NCBI RefSeq assembly: GCF_003086295.3
Contig: NC_092040.1
Coordinates: forward strand, 55,159,559 to 55,223,558
From: Arachis hypogaea
Taxonomy: Eukaryota > Streptophyta > Magnoliopsida > Fabales > Fabaceae
DNA length: 64,000 bases
Direction: 5' to 3'
Of the stretch, positions 11,336 to 22,863 are shown piece after piece. The notes under the pieces were generated by a model. That model had not been told where the DNA came from. It did no database searches and saw only the letters and a list, made by a program, of their open reading frames with translations. A program made the position numbers and the translations under genes. Position 1 is the stretch's first letter, and each line of letters starts with the position of its first letter.

Positions 11336-11514
11336 TATGTTATTTTCTCCCCTTTTTGTTGTTCTTTTCACCTGAAATTCAACACAAACCCATTTCAAAG
11401 CAATGTACCATAATATATATCATTTAGTTCATGAAATTGCATTGATAAATGAGATTATACTCTTTTTATGGTTTTTTTTAAATAAGAAAAAGGGTACATG
11501 ATGCGCAGTCATCA

Positions 11515-12625
11515 CAGAGCAAGTGGGTTTGAGCCACAACCCCATTGCTACTACACGCTTAACCCATTACAAGTGGAATAAACCACTACTACTGCTACTA
11601 CCTAGGTGAGTGTTTAAAGACTCAACCCAGAGCAAGTGGAATAATCCACTACTACTACTACTACCCAGACATCACAATCACCGACCTGGAGCAAGTGGGA
11701 CGAACCACAATCCTTGCTACTACCCAGGTATCTCAATCACTAATCTGGAGCAAGCAGGATGAACCATAATCCTTGCTACTGCCTAGGTATCTCAATCAAA
11801 TTCAATTTCATTTTTTCATTCATTCTTAATTTCATTCAATTTTTAAAGAAATCATACTTTAAAATCAATCCTTATTATCCTTCATTCAAATTCAATCATC
11901 ATTGCCATAATCATGTCTCCTTCATTTTAATATTCCTCGTGCTAACTTCAAATCATTTTCGAATTTAAACTCTTTTCAAAAGACAAAGAAAAACCATATA
12001 TTAGTTAAACCCCTCGGCAAGGCCTCTAGACTTTTAGGAGAGTGACAACCAATCTCATTTCAAAACCAAATCATTTAAACTCAAACATAATTCATTTTTT
12101 CCTTAAATAAATCAAAATCAAATAAAATAATTCTTTAATCCAAATTAACCTAAATAAAACTTCTCAAAATTCTTCTAAATAATTTCGGCAACACCTCCCC
12201 TAAAACTTATACTTTGCCACCCTTCTCAACTCCCATCCAAACCATTTCTCAAACCTCTTTCAAAATCATTTCCAATAAATCCAACCAATTCCATCAGCAA
12301 AATCATTTTCAATATATCGAAACCATTTCTAATATAAAAATATTTATAAAATCAAACCAATTAAAAATCAGACCGCTTACAAAATCAAACCATTTTCATA
12401 TCTCAAATTATATCTGATTCTCAGAATTATTTTTGATAAATCAAACAAACCAATTCCAGTATTCTAAAATCATCCTATCATAATCAAAAAACCAATTTCA
12501 AGAAACCAATCCAACAATGACCAACTCAACAAAACTAAATCAATAAACCAGAATAATCAGCATCCTCAATAACTCAATAATCAATAAGATAAATAATCAT
12601 ATCCCTCTAAAATAGTTCAGTTTAA
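11515..12625. repeat. Fragment L: Tekay/Del-like LTR piece with a minisatellite
   Basis: Sequence between H and I. The first 290 bp contain about five imperfect copies (near 11515, 11570, 11626, 11688 and 11747) of a ~58-bp unit built around GAGCAAGTGGGACGAACCAC followed by CCTTGCTACTACCCAGG. The rest is AT-rich, with TTTCGGCAACACCTCCCCT at 12183-12201, a phrase I associate with chromovirus (Tekay/Del) LTRs. No ORF is credible. Assignment is by recollection. Confidence 0.5.
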
Positions 12626-13935
12626 TGGTCACATATTTCGAATACCACAACTGAACCAGTAAGTGCACCGGATTGTACCAAGTAATATCTCAGGTAAGTG
12701 AGGATCAATCCCACGAAGATTAATGGATTGAGCAACAATAGTCGAATGACTCACTTAGTAAGGCAAGCAAAAAGTGGTGTTTTGAGGGTTGTAAATCGCA
12801 TTAAACAGTACTTCAGAGAGTAAGAAAGAAAACAATAGAATTGGTGTAAAATATATGTGAAAGAGTAGTTAAGATTTCAGAGTTATTTATTTGTCCGGAT
12901 TAAATTTTCTTTCCAACTATTTTAATCATACAAGATCCATTTCATGACAAACTGTAATTGACTAAACCCTAATTCCTTAGTGATTTAGTCTCCTCTAACC
13001 TAATCAACTACCAATGTCTTGGTCACTTAATATAGATTAAAGGGTTAGGTTCAATTCTAGTTTATTAGCCACAAAACCCTAATTACCCAAATATAAGAGG
13101 ATTATATGTCACGTATTCTGTTAAGTCCAAGTAATTAGCAATTTAGGAGGAATTTACTTTCAAGCTAGTATTTAAGTGAGATAACTTTTCCGAGAATCAC
13201 AAGAATGCATATAGAATAAGGGTTGTTCTTCTGAAATACCTAGATTCATAAGATGAAGAACAAAAGTAATCCTTGAAACTGAATCAATATATTAATTAAA
13301 ATAGAACAATAATAGTCTTAATGTATAAAAATAAACAGAGCTTCTAAGCTTAACCAAGGAGGTTTAGTGGCTTATGACTCAGAGAGAAAATTATGGTTCA
13401 GAAAATGTGAAAGCACGTAAGAGAGAAGATCCCCCGAAGGGCTGAATCTTTTTCCTTTTATATCTAACCTAATTTAATTTGAAATTAAAATAAAATAATA
13501 AATTCTAAATCTAAAAAATTTTGTTTGTAATTAAGAGTAGCTAAAATAAAATAAGATATAACAATTAGAAGCTAAATCCAACTAAAGATGCTCCTTTTGA
13601 AAAGTGTGATCCGAAAAAGATTTTATTTTAGCGCCGTTGTGGGCAGAAACACTTCTATCCATTCTGGCTTGCTGGTGCTAGATGCTAGGTTTGGCGTTTA
13701 GCGCCCTAGTGGGTAGAGAGCTCTCTCGCGCTTCTGAGCTGCTGGCGCTTCCAAACTCTTCTCTTTTCTTGTACATGAACTCTGGCAAACCGATCCGAAC
13801 TTCACCTGAAATAATTAAAACACCATAGTAGCTCAAAGCAGCATCCAAAGAGGTTTCAAACACTAAAATTTAATTAAACTCACTAAATTTGTATCTAAAA
13901 TAAATAGAAAATATAGAGAAGATGCTCACGCATCA
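12626..13935 (-). repeat. 3' LTR of I (about 1310 bp)
   Basis: The left end TGGTCACATATTTCG parallels the TGGTGCACGAAATTGC end of F's LTR, followed by the shared 'accagtaagtgcaccgg' segment. The right end is CGCATCA before TAACACCAAACTTAAAC. It contains degenerate TTTGGCGTTTAGCGCC palindromes (about 13630-13745). The left boundary is by analogy. Confidence 0.65.
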
Positions 13936-13954
13936 TAACACCAAACTTAAACTA

Positions 13955-13972
13955 TTGCTTGTCCTCAAGTAA
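13955..13972 (-). promoter_or_regulatory. AGGA-loop hairpin (I, LTR-border copy)
   Basis: Minus strand TTACTTG-AGGA-CAAGCAA: 7-bp stem with one A-C mismatch. Adjacent to TAAGTTTGGTGTTA and the LTR. Confidence 0.55.
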
Positions 13973-15046
13973 CTATAAACAATATAGGACTAAGAAGAGA
14001 ATTTGCCCAAGACTTGAATGTTCATTTAAGCTCCTATCTAATTACTGAGTGGGGTTAATGACACTGTGATTCTGAATAGGTTTGGCATCTCACTATTTTT
14101 TGAAGCTAAAAAATGTTGATATCCCTTAGAACTAGAACCCGGATGATATTATGGATTCTCTTTCTTTTTAAGCTTTGATTAATCCTTGAACATAACTTTT
14201 TCTTATCTTTTCTTTGGTTCTTTGCACCTTGAGCTTAGCCGTGACTCTTAGTGTTTTGTCCTCAAGATTAACCTGATACAAAAATACCACAAGCACTTAA
14301 TTGGGGAACTCTTTGAGTTCTAGTTCTTTTCTTTTAATTCCTCCCGGTCAGTGGTGCTTAGAGCCTTTGGCATACTCTGCAATCGCGTTTGATCTCGACT
14401 CTTAGTGCTCTGTCTCAGGGGTTACTTGACATATTCACACCACAAGCACATGGTTAGGAAAACAGCTCTTTGAGCTTTTAATCATATTTGACCTTCCTAA
14501 CCATTGATGCTTAGAGCCTTGGAGCTTGCTTTTTATTTTCTTTTTCCTTTTGCTATTTGTTTTGCTTCAAGGATCGATGTCTTACTCAATTTAGAGAATG
14601 ATGATATTTCTCTAAGTTCTTGTACCTCAAGAATCAACATTCTTGATTTCAATATCAATTATGTAGTATTCCATTCATACATTCAGAATCAGAGATAATA
14701 CCATCACATCAAAGTAACTAGAATAATTCATAATATATAGCTCAAGTCTCATGCATTTTACTACTTCTCTTTTTCTTTTGATTTTTCAAGCTCAGTGAGT
14801 AATACATGAGATATTTTTTAAAGAAAGAATACATAAATTATCAAATTAAACAACTAAGATAGGAAAATAATAAAATACTACTAATAATCATGCGAAGGAT
14901 TTAAAAAGGTAACAGGAAACAAGACATAATGTAATAACTAGAAAAACAGAAAATAGATAAAGCAGCAGATAATAAAACTCAACCACCTCAGTCCTGGTAG
15001 CTACTCCCTCTTGGGAATCCTCTCCAGTGTTCAGCTCCTCCAACTT

Positions 15047-15209
15047 TCACCTCTGACTCTGCTGTTCCTCCACTAACTGATAAAGAAGGACAGAGTGGTC
15101 CAGATGCTCTATCCTCAGCTGATCAATAGACGACGTCAGCTGCCCGATAGATGTAGTTAACTGATCCCAATAGTTACGAGGAGGGAAATAATATCCCTGA
15201 GGCGGTGCT
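15047..15209 (-). pseudogene. C-terminal fragment of the 3' ORF of I
   Basis: About 54 residues containing YYFPPRNYWDQL, then a leucine/glutamine-rich coiled-coil-like tail. This matches the end of A's 3' ORF (FPPQNYWEQL, then the same helix pattern) and, more loosely, F's (RIDYWTSLEA). It is truncated upstream by insertion of J at 15210. Confidence 0.65.
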
Positions 15210-16444
15210 TGTAACACCCTAATTAGCATAAGCTTTACCTCACATCGTAAAGCAGAAGTTAACTAGAGATTACGACAGTTCTAAGCTCATACGCACAATA
15301 TATAGAAGGAATATTATAATCTAGAAGCCTGATAAAGGATATAGCTCAAAAACAAGATTTTAAAGTGCAAAACGAACTAACATAGCGTCTAACTTAAAGC
15401 TCAAGAAACAGATGTGATATAAATGAAGATAATAGTATAATATAATATCATAAGAAACTAGCCACGACTCGCGGAGTTTAAGCTGGCTAGTCAAATATAC
15501 AGACAAAAGGAAACTGAAGTTTAAAATGGCTTATACAAGTTTTGTTCTCTCATATATAGGTCTCTAGGCAAAACCAAATACAAAAGGAGAGATGTATAAA
15601 CAAAATAAACCAAAAAGACTCCAAAAGAAATCCAAGATCCTCCGCTTCTGTCACCATCCAAAGTAACTCACCGAGGTGGGTTGCGTCCTACATATGAAAA
15701 ACACAACAGAAATATGGTATGAGAACCAGAGGTTTTCAGTATGGTAACAGTGCCCAGTGATGTAGGATGTAAGATCCCGGGATGCCAAAGGCAATCCTAA
15801 GCTCCATATCCATCACGAGATTCAAGCTTAAAGCATTCTAAAACAGATAAGCATAAAATATAAACCTTAACATAAATAAACCAGGTAATCTATCTTAAGG
15901 GTTTCTATTCTAACCAAACACCACTGTCCCATAGCCTTCACCAACCAATCCTCCATGCAATCCCATCGCCACCGCCTTCCGAACCTTCTTATTCCCAGTA
16001 GAAAACACAGGTAATATACAATGCAAGTAAAGCACAAGTAGAAGCATATAAGGCAAATAGTTCAGATAGAAAGTAAGCATGTTATTCAATTAGGCAAGCC
16101 ATTACAAGTAAACAAAGCATACAAGCAGATAGAAATTGCATATGATGAATGCCTACCCTACTAGCTGTGATATCACATTGTCGGTTCAACTGCCAACCCG
16201 ACACATCTCCATGGAGATGTTGCCCTTCGGAATCATGGTATGGGAACCCCTGAGATATAGTGCCTGGATCACTATCCAGGGTTTTGCGCCTGTACGCTCT
16301 ATTGATCCGAAGGGATGAGAGCGGGATACTATTGCCACCGACCTCACATCTAAGTGCAAGCGGGGTTAACCACTGTCCTTACACTGCCGCCGCTACCTCG
16401 ACAAGTGGGATTAACCACCGTCCCTATCGGGCGCATAGCGTCTC
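15210..16444. repeat. LTR J, left part (Tekay/Del-like)
   Basis: It starts TGTAACACCCTAATTAG directly after GTGCT (candidate TSD, 15205-15209), inside I's ORF. No coding sequence. It includes CGAGGTGGGTTGCGTCCTAC (about 15671-15690) and a CAAGTGGGATTAACCACCG repeat like that of L. It is interrupted at 16444 by C and resumes at 46151. Family and orientation are tentative. Confidence 0.55.
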
Positions 16445-16874
16445 TGATAAACCACTATTTTATGGTTTATCTTGTGCTCAATTGTGTGGATTTTATCAAC
16501 TCTTTACCCACTTATTCATAATATTTGCATAGTTTTATATTTCCTTCCTGATTTTGTACTATGACTGAAAACGTGCTTCTTTGATCTTATATTTACTTAT
16601 TATTAATTCTCTCTTATTACCATTAGATGCCTTGATATGTGTGTTAAGTGATCTCAGAGATTACAGGGCAGGAATGGCTCAGAGGATGGAAAGGAAGCAT
16701 GCAAAAGTGGAAGGAATACAAGAAGTTGGAGAAATTGCTACGTTGTCCAGCCTGACCTCTTTGCACTCAAATGGCTATAACTTTAGCTACAGAGGTCCAA
16801 ACGACGCGGTTCTAGTTGCGTTAGAAAGCTAACGTTCGGGGCTTCGATTTGATATATAATCTGCCATAGCTGCC

Positions 16875-16985
16875 CCGACGCCAGGCGACGCGAATGCGTG
16901 GGTCACGCGGACGCGTGACCTGGCAGGAACACAACCCGCGCGGCCGCGTGAGCCATGCGGCCGCGTCACTTTTCCGCGACCTGTA
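16875..16985. repeat. CACGCG-type palindrome cluster in the C 5' LTR
   Basis: Copies of ACGCGGACGCGT and GCGCGGCCGCGTG, including near-perfect palindromes around GCGGCCGC. The equivalent cluster in the 3' LTR is at 45090-45190. Confidence 0.65.
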
Positions 16986-17062
16986 CGTACCAGAATACGC
17001 TGGGGGCGATTTCTGGGCTGTTTTTAACCCAGTTTGCGGCCTAGAAAATACAGATTAGAGGC

Positions 17063-17068
17063 TATAAA
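17063..17068 (+). promoter_or_regulatory. TATA box in the C 5' LTR
   Basis: TATAAA in the context GAGGCTATAAAGTGGG. It is conserved in the 3' LTR at 45270-45275. In D the same site reads TATAGA (about 48059), a likely loss. Confidence 0.5.
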
Positions 17069-17941
17069 GTGGGAGAATCCATTCATTCATGAGAAAGCTT
17101 TCACATTCACAATTTTAGGAGTAGATGTAGTTTTTAGAGAGAGAGGTTCTCTCCTCTCTCTTAGGATTAGGATTTAGGATTTCTCTTAGTTTTAGGAGCG
17201 ACTCTCAATCACAGGTTCTTTATTTTTATTTATTTTCCCAATTTACTTTATGAACTCTTCCATGTTACAGATTACTCTTTTAAATTAATGTTATTTGAGG
17301 TATTTCAGTTTAATATTGCTTTCTTTTATTTATGCTATTATTGCTTTTACTCTGAAGACATCTTTATTCCAGTAAGATTTACTTTTCCCCTTTTGGTTTT
17401 GGTTAAGAAATTAGTAACTCAGGAATTATCCAATTCAACAGCATAATTGATAATTGTTATCTTGCCAATTGAGTTGAACTTCAATAATCCCAATCTTTTC
17501 TTAGGAAATAAATAGGATCCGAAGATCAAACCAATTAATCCCTTGACCTTCCTTTATATTAGTAAAGGCTAACGAAGTGGAATTAAGATTCAATTATTAT
17601 CACTACTGATAAGGATAGCCAAGATAGGACCTCTAATTTCTTATACCTTGCCAAGAGATTTTATTATTAATATTTTATTTTACTTGTCATATAACATATT
17701 CCTTCCTTACTTCCAAAATCCCAATTTACAAACTCATAACCAATAATAAGAACATACTTCCCTGCAATTCCTTGAGAAGACGACCTGAGGTTTAAATACT
17801 TCGGTTATCAATTTATTTAGGGGTTTGTTACTTGTGACAACCAAAATGTTTGTACGAAGGATTTCTGTCGGTTTAGAGACTATATCTACAACGCGAATTA
17901 TTTTTAATAATTCTTTACTGGCAAAAATCCCGACGTCAAAA

Positions 17942-17959
17942 TGGCGCCGTTGCCGGGGA
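17942..17959 (+). promoter_or_regulatory. Primer binding site of C
   Basis: TGGCGCCGTTGCCGGGGA, an exact match to the tRNA-Asp 3' end, 3 bases after the LTR. Confidence 0.9.
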
Positions 17960-18451
17960 ATTGCAAATGTGTGCCTTATTGTTGGTTATTGTAAATATTT
18001 TATTTTTGCTTGTTTATTTGTTTTTATTTTTGTTTTTATTTTTACTTTTTCATAAATTAAGAGGTTATTGGTTTTTATTTAGTTATTACAAAATTTTTCA
18101 AAAAAATTTGTTCTTAGTGTTCATCTTGATCTTCAAGTTGTTCTTCGCGTTCATCTTGACCTTCAAGCTGTTCTTAGTTGTTTTCTTTGTTTTGATCTAA
18201 AAATTTGAAATTTGGTGTCATTTTATTGTTTTTCTCTTTCCTCATTAAATTCAAAAATATTTTTAATTAATTTTTTTCGAAAAAAAAATTCAAATTTTTA
18301 TTTTTAAAATTTTTATCTTATCTTATCTTATTTCAAAAAATCAATTTTCAAAAATTCAAATTTCAAAATTTAATTTTCAAATTCAAAATTTAAATAACCT
18401 TTTAATTTAAATTTATTTTTATTTTTGTTTTCAATTTTTTTATTTGCTACT
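17960..18451 (+). other. 5' leader of C
   Basis: AT-rich, with CTTCAAGTTGTTCTT repeated (18130 and 18166) and TTTTTCGAAAAAAAAA-like tracts. No gene. Confidence 0.5.
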
Positions 18452-19941
18452 ATGAACTCTCACCCCTTTGGCTATGAGTCTGGTTACAATAATGTTGCAG
18501 AAAGAAGAAATTACAATGAGAACAGGCACCATGGTTGGAACAATCAAAGATGGGAGGAGCCACAAGGACTTGATCAATCCTCATGGCAACAAACACCTCC
18601 AATGGACTATCAACAACCGCCACCATATGCCTATGAACCCCCTCCTCAACATAACTTTGGACCACCATACTCACAAGCCCCTTTCCGCCATTCACCTCCA
18701 TATGACCCTAACCCTCAACCACCATACCAACCACCTTATGAGCCATATGAACCATATATAGAACCACCCCAATTCCAACCCAATTACTCACAAGAACCAC
18801 CACTTCAATATTCACCATCTCCATATCCATCAATCCAAGAGCACTATGATCCCATTTATGAAAGCCGAGTGCATCAAGAGACAAAGGATCATTTCAAGGA
18901 AACAGTGGATCGATTTCAGGCAACCATTCGACAAGTGGAGCAAGCATTAATTCAATGGGCTTCTAGGAGCTCAAATATACAAGGCTCAGCCACAGCTCCA
19001 TGTGGACAGTTTAGTGAAGAGCGTAGCATGAAGGAGATACCAGAAACCCCAATGGACAAGACGGAGAATGAATTCGTACTGAACAAGTAGAAGAAGCTGT
19101 CATTGTTCAAGAAGAAGAGCTGGTTGAAGACTTAGGAGATGCAGAACCTCCATGGGAAAGTCCAGTCATAGAACCCCCTTCCAAGACATTTGAAATTGAT
19201 GCTAAGGAGGGTGTACAACCTCCAAGGCATATCACAGTTGAAGACTTGGAAGAGGTTGATCAAGAGATGGAGATTCAAGAAGAAGAAGCACAACCTCCCA
19301 TGCCCTTGGAAAGCAATGAAGAGAAGATTGAATTGGAAGAAAGCTACTAAGAAGAAGAGGTTGAAATTGAAGAAGCTTGCAAGGAGGTGGTAATTATCAG
19401 AGAAGAGCAGAAGGGAGTAGAGCTTGCAATTTCATTAAAAATACCTCCCCCTAAGTTGCCATCATCCTTTACAACATTCAAGTGGGTAAAATTCATATCC
19501 CATAGCTTTCTAATCCCACTTGAATATGGGCTACTGGAGACGGATGGTCAACATAGAGCTCTTTATGACATTTAGAGTAAAAGGAAGATGGCCAGTGGTA
19601 AGAATTATCCTGCAAGGTTCATCATGGTTGGAAGCTTTAAGTTTAAACGCAAAGGTTGGTATAAAGCTCAACTGAATGGGTCTAGGAAGTTGTTTGGTCG
19701 CTACAGTGAGAATTCAGATCACCTTTCACCCGGCTGGAAAAATGCAGATCGAGACAAAAACGGATGTAAAAGTAAAGTTTGGGATCCTGGAATCTGTTCT
19801 GGCATTTGTCCCCCCGGGAGCCTAAGAATCTGTTTGAAGCTTCTTAAGGGCTTTACATGCTTAGTTTGGGACCCCGGAGGACACTGGAATCACAAACATT
19901 GGTGGAGATTCCTGGATGAGTTCAAGCACAAGCCACCATAA
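18452..19941 (+). pseudogene. Pro/Tyr/Gln-rich ORF of the C/D family, broken
   Basis: The ATG at 18452 is chosen because D has the same start (MNSHP). The first part (18452-19090, 212 codons) is a Pro/Tyr/Gln low-complexity domain with repeats such as PPYAYEPPPQ and PPYEPYEPY, then a helical stretch (KDHFKETVDRFQATIRQVEQ). A frameshift just before TAG 19088 moves the frame. The second part runs acidic (EEE, EDL), then into a conserved block (TFKWVKF, LEYGLLETDGQ, AQLNGSRKLFG, then two VWDPG motifs) and ends at 19941. TAA at 19348 and TAG at 19573 interrupt it. I do not recognise the family. It sits where gag-pol should be. It may be a gag substitute or a captured plant gene. Confidence 0.6.
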
Positions 19942-19990
19942 CAGGAAGCTCACCAAATGTCCAACTTAAGGATTTTAACTAAAAGTGCTA

Positions 19991-20008
19991 GGTGGGAGAC
20001 AACCCACC
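19991..20008 (+). promoter_or_regulatory. AGACAA-loop hairpin (C)
   Basis: GGTGGG-AGACAA-CCCACC, a perfect 6-bp stem, 49 nt after the ORF stop. It has the same architecture as the AGGCAA-loop hairpins of A, B, F and H, with a different stem. Confidence 0.65.
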
Positions 20009-20119
20009 ATGGTTTTGATTGTTTTCAAGTTTTATTTTATTTTATTATATTGAACCTGGAGTTTTGCATAACATTTTATATTAACACTGCATTCTTCATT
20101 TTTCAGATTTAAAAAAAAA

Positions 20120-20690
20120 AAGCGAGCACGCGACGCGACTGCATCAGCGACGCGTCCGCGTCGCAAGGAGATGGGAGACAATATTAATATGAATAGAGAG
20201 TTTCGCAGGAGCAGCGCTGGAGGTGTGCCAACGGCACAAATTACCCCACGCAACCGCGTCGCTGATGCGACCGCGTTGCTGATGCGACCGCGTCATATGG
20301 GAATAATGGCCTCCCACGCGACCGCGTCCCCCACGCGGCCGCGTGCCCAGGATTTCGACGTCAAAAGAGTGCATGGCCGAAAGTTGAGCTGGACTTGGGC
20401 TGGATTCGTGCTGGAAGCCCAAGCCCTATCACGCGTCCGCGTGCCCCACGCGGCCGCATCATTTTAAGAAAAAGGCCACCCGCGCGATCGCGTCGACCAC
20501 GCGACCGCGTCACCCTGGATTTCGGCAATACTAAGTTTTGAACAAAGAGTTGTGCGACCGCGAGGCTGCACTCGCGCCACTAGCACAAATCCAGTCACGC
20601 GATTGCGTGCCCCACGCGTCCGCGTCACCGAACCTTATTGCGCACCACGCGGCCGCATCACCCACGCGACCGCGTCGCCAGCGTCGCACA
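20120..20690. repeat. Internal CACGCGNCCGCGT palindrome array of C
   Basis: Around 15 copies of GC-rich palindromes such as CACGCGACCGCGT and CCACGCGGCCGCGT, spaced 15-50 bp. It repeats the motif of C's own LTRs. It lies between the AGGCAA-type hairpin and the 3' ORF, the same place where B, F and A carry their own palindrome arrays. Confidence 0.7.
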
Positions 20691-21348
20691 CCTTAACCTA
20701 GTATGCCAAAATATTTTATCTTCCCCAATCCTAATTTTTCCTCCCTCTTTTCTTACTTACTTCTTCTTCCCTTCTTCCTTTCCTCGTTCTTCTTATTTTT
20801 CTTTTTCATTTTATTTTAATTTATTTGCATACTTTCATTCATTGCATTATTTTCATTGGTGTTGGAATTTTATTTGGGTCATTATGGATTATTGCAAAAT
20901 TGTTTGACAATTAAATTTTTAAAGGGTTGCTTGCATGTTCAATTTAATACTTTCAAATCGCTTATTTACCATACATGCTATGTATTTGTGAAAAAGCCCA
21001 TATGGCATTATGCACTTCTCTATTATACTTTATACTATTCAATGCTTGCTTTTCATAAACTCCCTTTACTATTTTAATTGAATATAATTGTCAATACAAA
21101 CATGGTAATTTATTACAAGTAATGCTTGGTCTATGCTACTCATGCCCTTTTCCGGCATGCCAATAAACACCTTGCATCCACTTATCTTTCGATGCACTGG
21201 CTATTTTTCATTGCTGGCTTTTCACATGTACTCGAGAGCATGTGTTAATGTGAATTACATCCTAATGTGCATCCATCACCACTCTTCCATTCTCTTCCTT
21301 GCTATATATCTATTTGAATTTAAATTACTTTCTCTTCCCTTCTTCAGG
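20691..21348 (+). other. Non-coding stretch of C before the 3' ORF remnant
   Basis: Pyrimidine-rich start (TTTTTCCTCCCTC onward), then unremarkable AT-rich sequence. It ends TTCTCTTCCCTTCTTCAG, which resembles a plant 3' splice site, directly before GATGG. Confidence 0.4.
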
Positions 21349-21519
21349 ATGGCCACCAAGGAAGGAGAGAAAGCTACTCCCAAACTACCGGCAAGGAAAG
21401 GAACAAAAAGAGCCCCAGCTGAGGAACCACAACCCCAGTCCACTTGCAAATCTCAGCATGCACCGAGGACGGTGCAATCTTTAAGTGTGGGGAGGTCGAT
21501 ACCGATCTCTGTGGGTTAG
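21349..21519 (+). pseudogene. Collapsed 3' ORF of C
   Basis: 57 codons from ATG 21349 (MATKEGEKATPKLPARK), basic and Pro-rich. The frame runs directly across the AGGA-loop hairpin and purine tract that normally follow the 3' ORF, so the body of the ORF is missing. The preceding TTCTTCAG could be a splice acceptor for a subgenomic mRNA; this is inference. Confidence 0.45.
21459..21476 (+). promoter_or_regulatory. AGGA-loop hairpin (C, upstream copy)
   Basis: TGCACCG-AGGA-CGGTGCA, a perfect 7-bp stem with another stem sequence, followed by TTTAAGTGTGGGGAGG. The second, LTR-border copy is missing because the 3' end of C is chimeric. Confidence 0.65.
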
Positions 21520-22607
21520 TACCTTCCTATCTCAAATACCAATGGTTTATTTTTCTTGTTAGTTGTTGCATTTGCATATTTAATTGCATATTTATTTGAT
21601 TTTTTTTGCATATTTTACCGCTTGGTTAAAGTAATATTTTCTTTTTCAAGAAACCTTTTAGAAAATTTCACTAATTTGAATAAAATTTAATGTTACACTT
21701 GTTTGAAGAGATATTATACTGGAACATGGTTTAGAACTCGAACACACAAAACCTGTGAGATTTTTGAGCCTATTTGAATTGGTTTCATTTAATCAACCAA
21801 AATTCTGTTTTAGTGTGTATTTTTCTCTCTAAAATTGTGATCTTTGTCTTGCTTAATTCTATATTTCCATTATTTGATGTATACATGCACTTACATGATT
21901 GAGACCTTTGTTTCACTGAGCTCACATACCCATATGGCCTTACCTTTCATTATCCCTTGCAAACCAATTTTGAGCCTATTATACCCATTTGTTCTTTATT
22001 TTAGCACATCATCAACTCTAAGCGAAAAACAATAATGTCCTTAATTTGAATCCTTGGTTAGCTTAGACTAGTGAAAGTGCTTATGATTTAAGTATGGGAA
22101 AATTGTGTTTGGAAACATTTGGTTTGAGAATTGAGTATGTTAGAAATTTCTAAAAATGTGAAGAAATGTTTAGAATGTTTATGCATTAATAATTTAATCA
22201 TATCATTGAAAAAATAAAAGAAAAAAATATAAAAAAGAAAATTAATATAATGATAGATAGAAAGAAGAGCAAATAAAAGGGACAAAATGCCCAAAGTGAG
22301 TGTGAAAGCAATGCATATGAGTTGTACTTGAAATTAGAATGTGTGAATATGTGGAAAACATAGTTAATGGATGGTTAGATGTTGTATTATGATTACATGG
22401 ATTGTCTAAGTTAGGTGAAAAGTTTAAGTTAATTAAGGATTAAGATTTTTAGTCCACTTGGCAAATACAATCCTACCTTGACCTAACCCATTACAACCCT
22501 TAAAGACCTTTGATATGTGTATTTATGCATTAAATTTTTGTTGATTGTTAGATGAAGAGCAAGCTTGAAAGCATTAGTAGAGTTGAAAGTCGATTAAACC
22601 AATGATT
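21520..22607 (+). other. 3' untranslated region of C
   Basis: Related to 300-1740 of G, for example the CCTTGACCT-AACCC-ATTACAACC segment near 22475 and 1600, plus a purine-rich tract near 22205-22270. No gene. Confidence 0.6.
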
Positions 22608-22863
22608 AGAGTGTACTTAAGAATCTGACTCCTCTAATTGTGGACTTTAGCAACGCTGAGTCACAATCTGAAAGTTCATTATGTTCTGTGCATTTATGTA
22701 TCCGTGGTAATACTGGAACAAAATGCTTACCACCCAATACTCATAGTAGCTGTGTTTAAGATTATAACATATTATACTGGAGAGTCAATAACACTATCTG
22801 AATTCTGAGTCTATGATGAAATGTCTGAAGCTAATTTCAAAGATTAAGTGAGTGCCAGAGAAC
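22608..22863 (+). other. Foreign segment at the C 3' end, derived from an A/B-type 3' UTR
   Basis: This stretch aligns with 43091-43385 of B and 38145-38420 of A (CTCTAATTG-GGACTTTAGCAA, CTGAGTCACAATCTGAAA, then the TCAATAACACTATCTGAATTC segment), not with G. It replaces the LTR-border hairpin, the polypurine tract and the first ~230 bp of the LTR. Confidence 0.75.

Larger units (their letters stand above)
4790..11514 (-). mobile_element. Element H: non-autonomous LTR retrotransposon without pol
   Basis: On the minus strand: complete 5' LTR (9171-11514), PBS (9146-9163), a short leader, one broken ORF of about 249 codons, both hairpin types, and a 3' LTR truncated at 4790 by K. The internal part is only about 2.5 kb and has no RT, RNase H, integrase or recognisable gag. 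LTR termini are TGATGAC and GTCATCA, a 7-bp inverted repeat. The right flank begins CAGAG (11515-11519), the expected TSD. The partner lies outside the window. Confidence 0.85.
9171..11514 (-). repeat. 5' LTR of H, complete (2344 bp)
   Basis: Bounded by TGATGACCGG next to the PBS and CAGTCATCA at 11514. The distal 1.8 kb aligns with 4790-6629. The proximal 530 bp includes a run of AAAGTAAAGTGC-like short repeats (about 9370-9500). A minus-strand TATATAAG lies at 10087-10094. Confidence 0.85.
12626..15209 (-). mobile_element. Element I: 3' part of a minus-strand LTR retrotransposon
   Basis: A 3' LTR (12626-13935), an AGGA-loop hairpin, an untranslated region with the family's GAGCCTT/AGTGTTTT phrases, and the C-terminal end of the 3' ORF. 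It is cut at 15209/15210 by J. Everything 5' of that is not found in the window. Confidence 0.75.
16445..17938 (+). repeat. 5' LTR of C (1494 bp)
   Basis: It begins TGATAAACCACTATTTTATGG (itself an inverted repeat) and ends CGACGTCA. A TATAAA box lies at 17063-17068, followed by GAGAGAGAGGTTCTCTCCTC. The 3' LTR remnant is 22864-23060 plus 45082-46145. Confidence 0.9.

Noticed and set aside
11515..12625. Centromeric satellite array
   Set aside because: Only about five diverged units, then unique AT-rich LTR-like sequence.
18450..18761. Antisense and alternate-frame ORFs over the Pro/Tyr-rich region of C
   Set aside because: Shadows of a codon-biased low-complexity region; not conserved in D.
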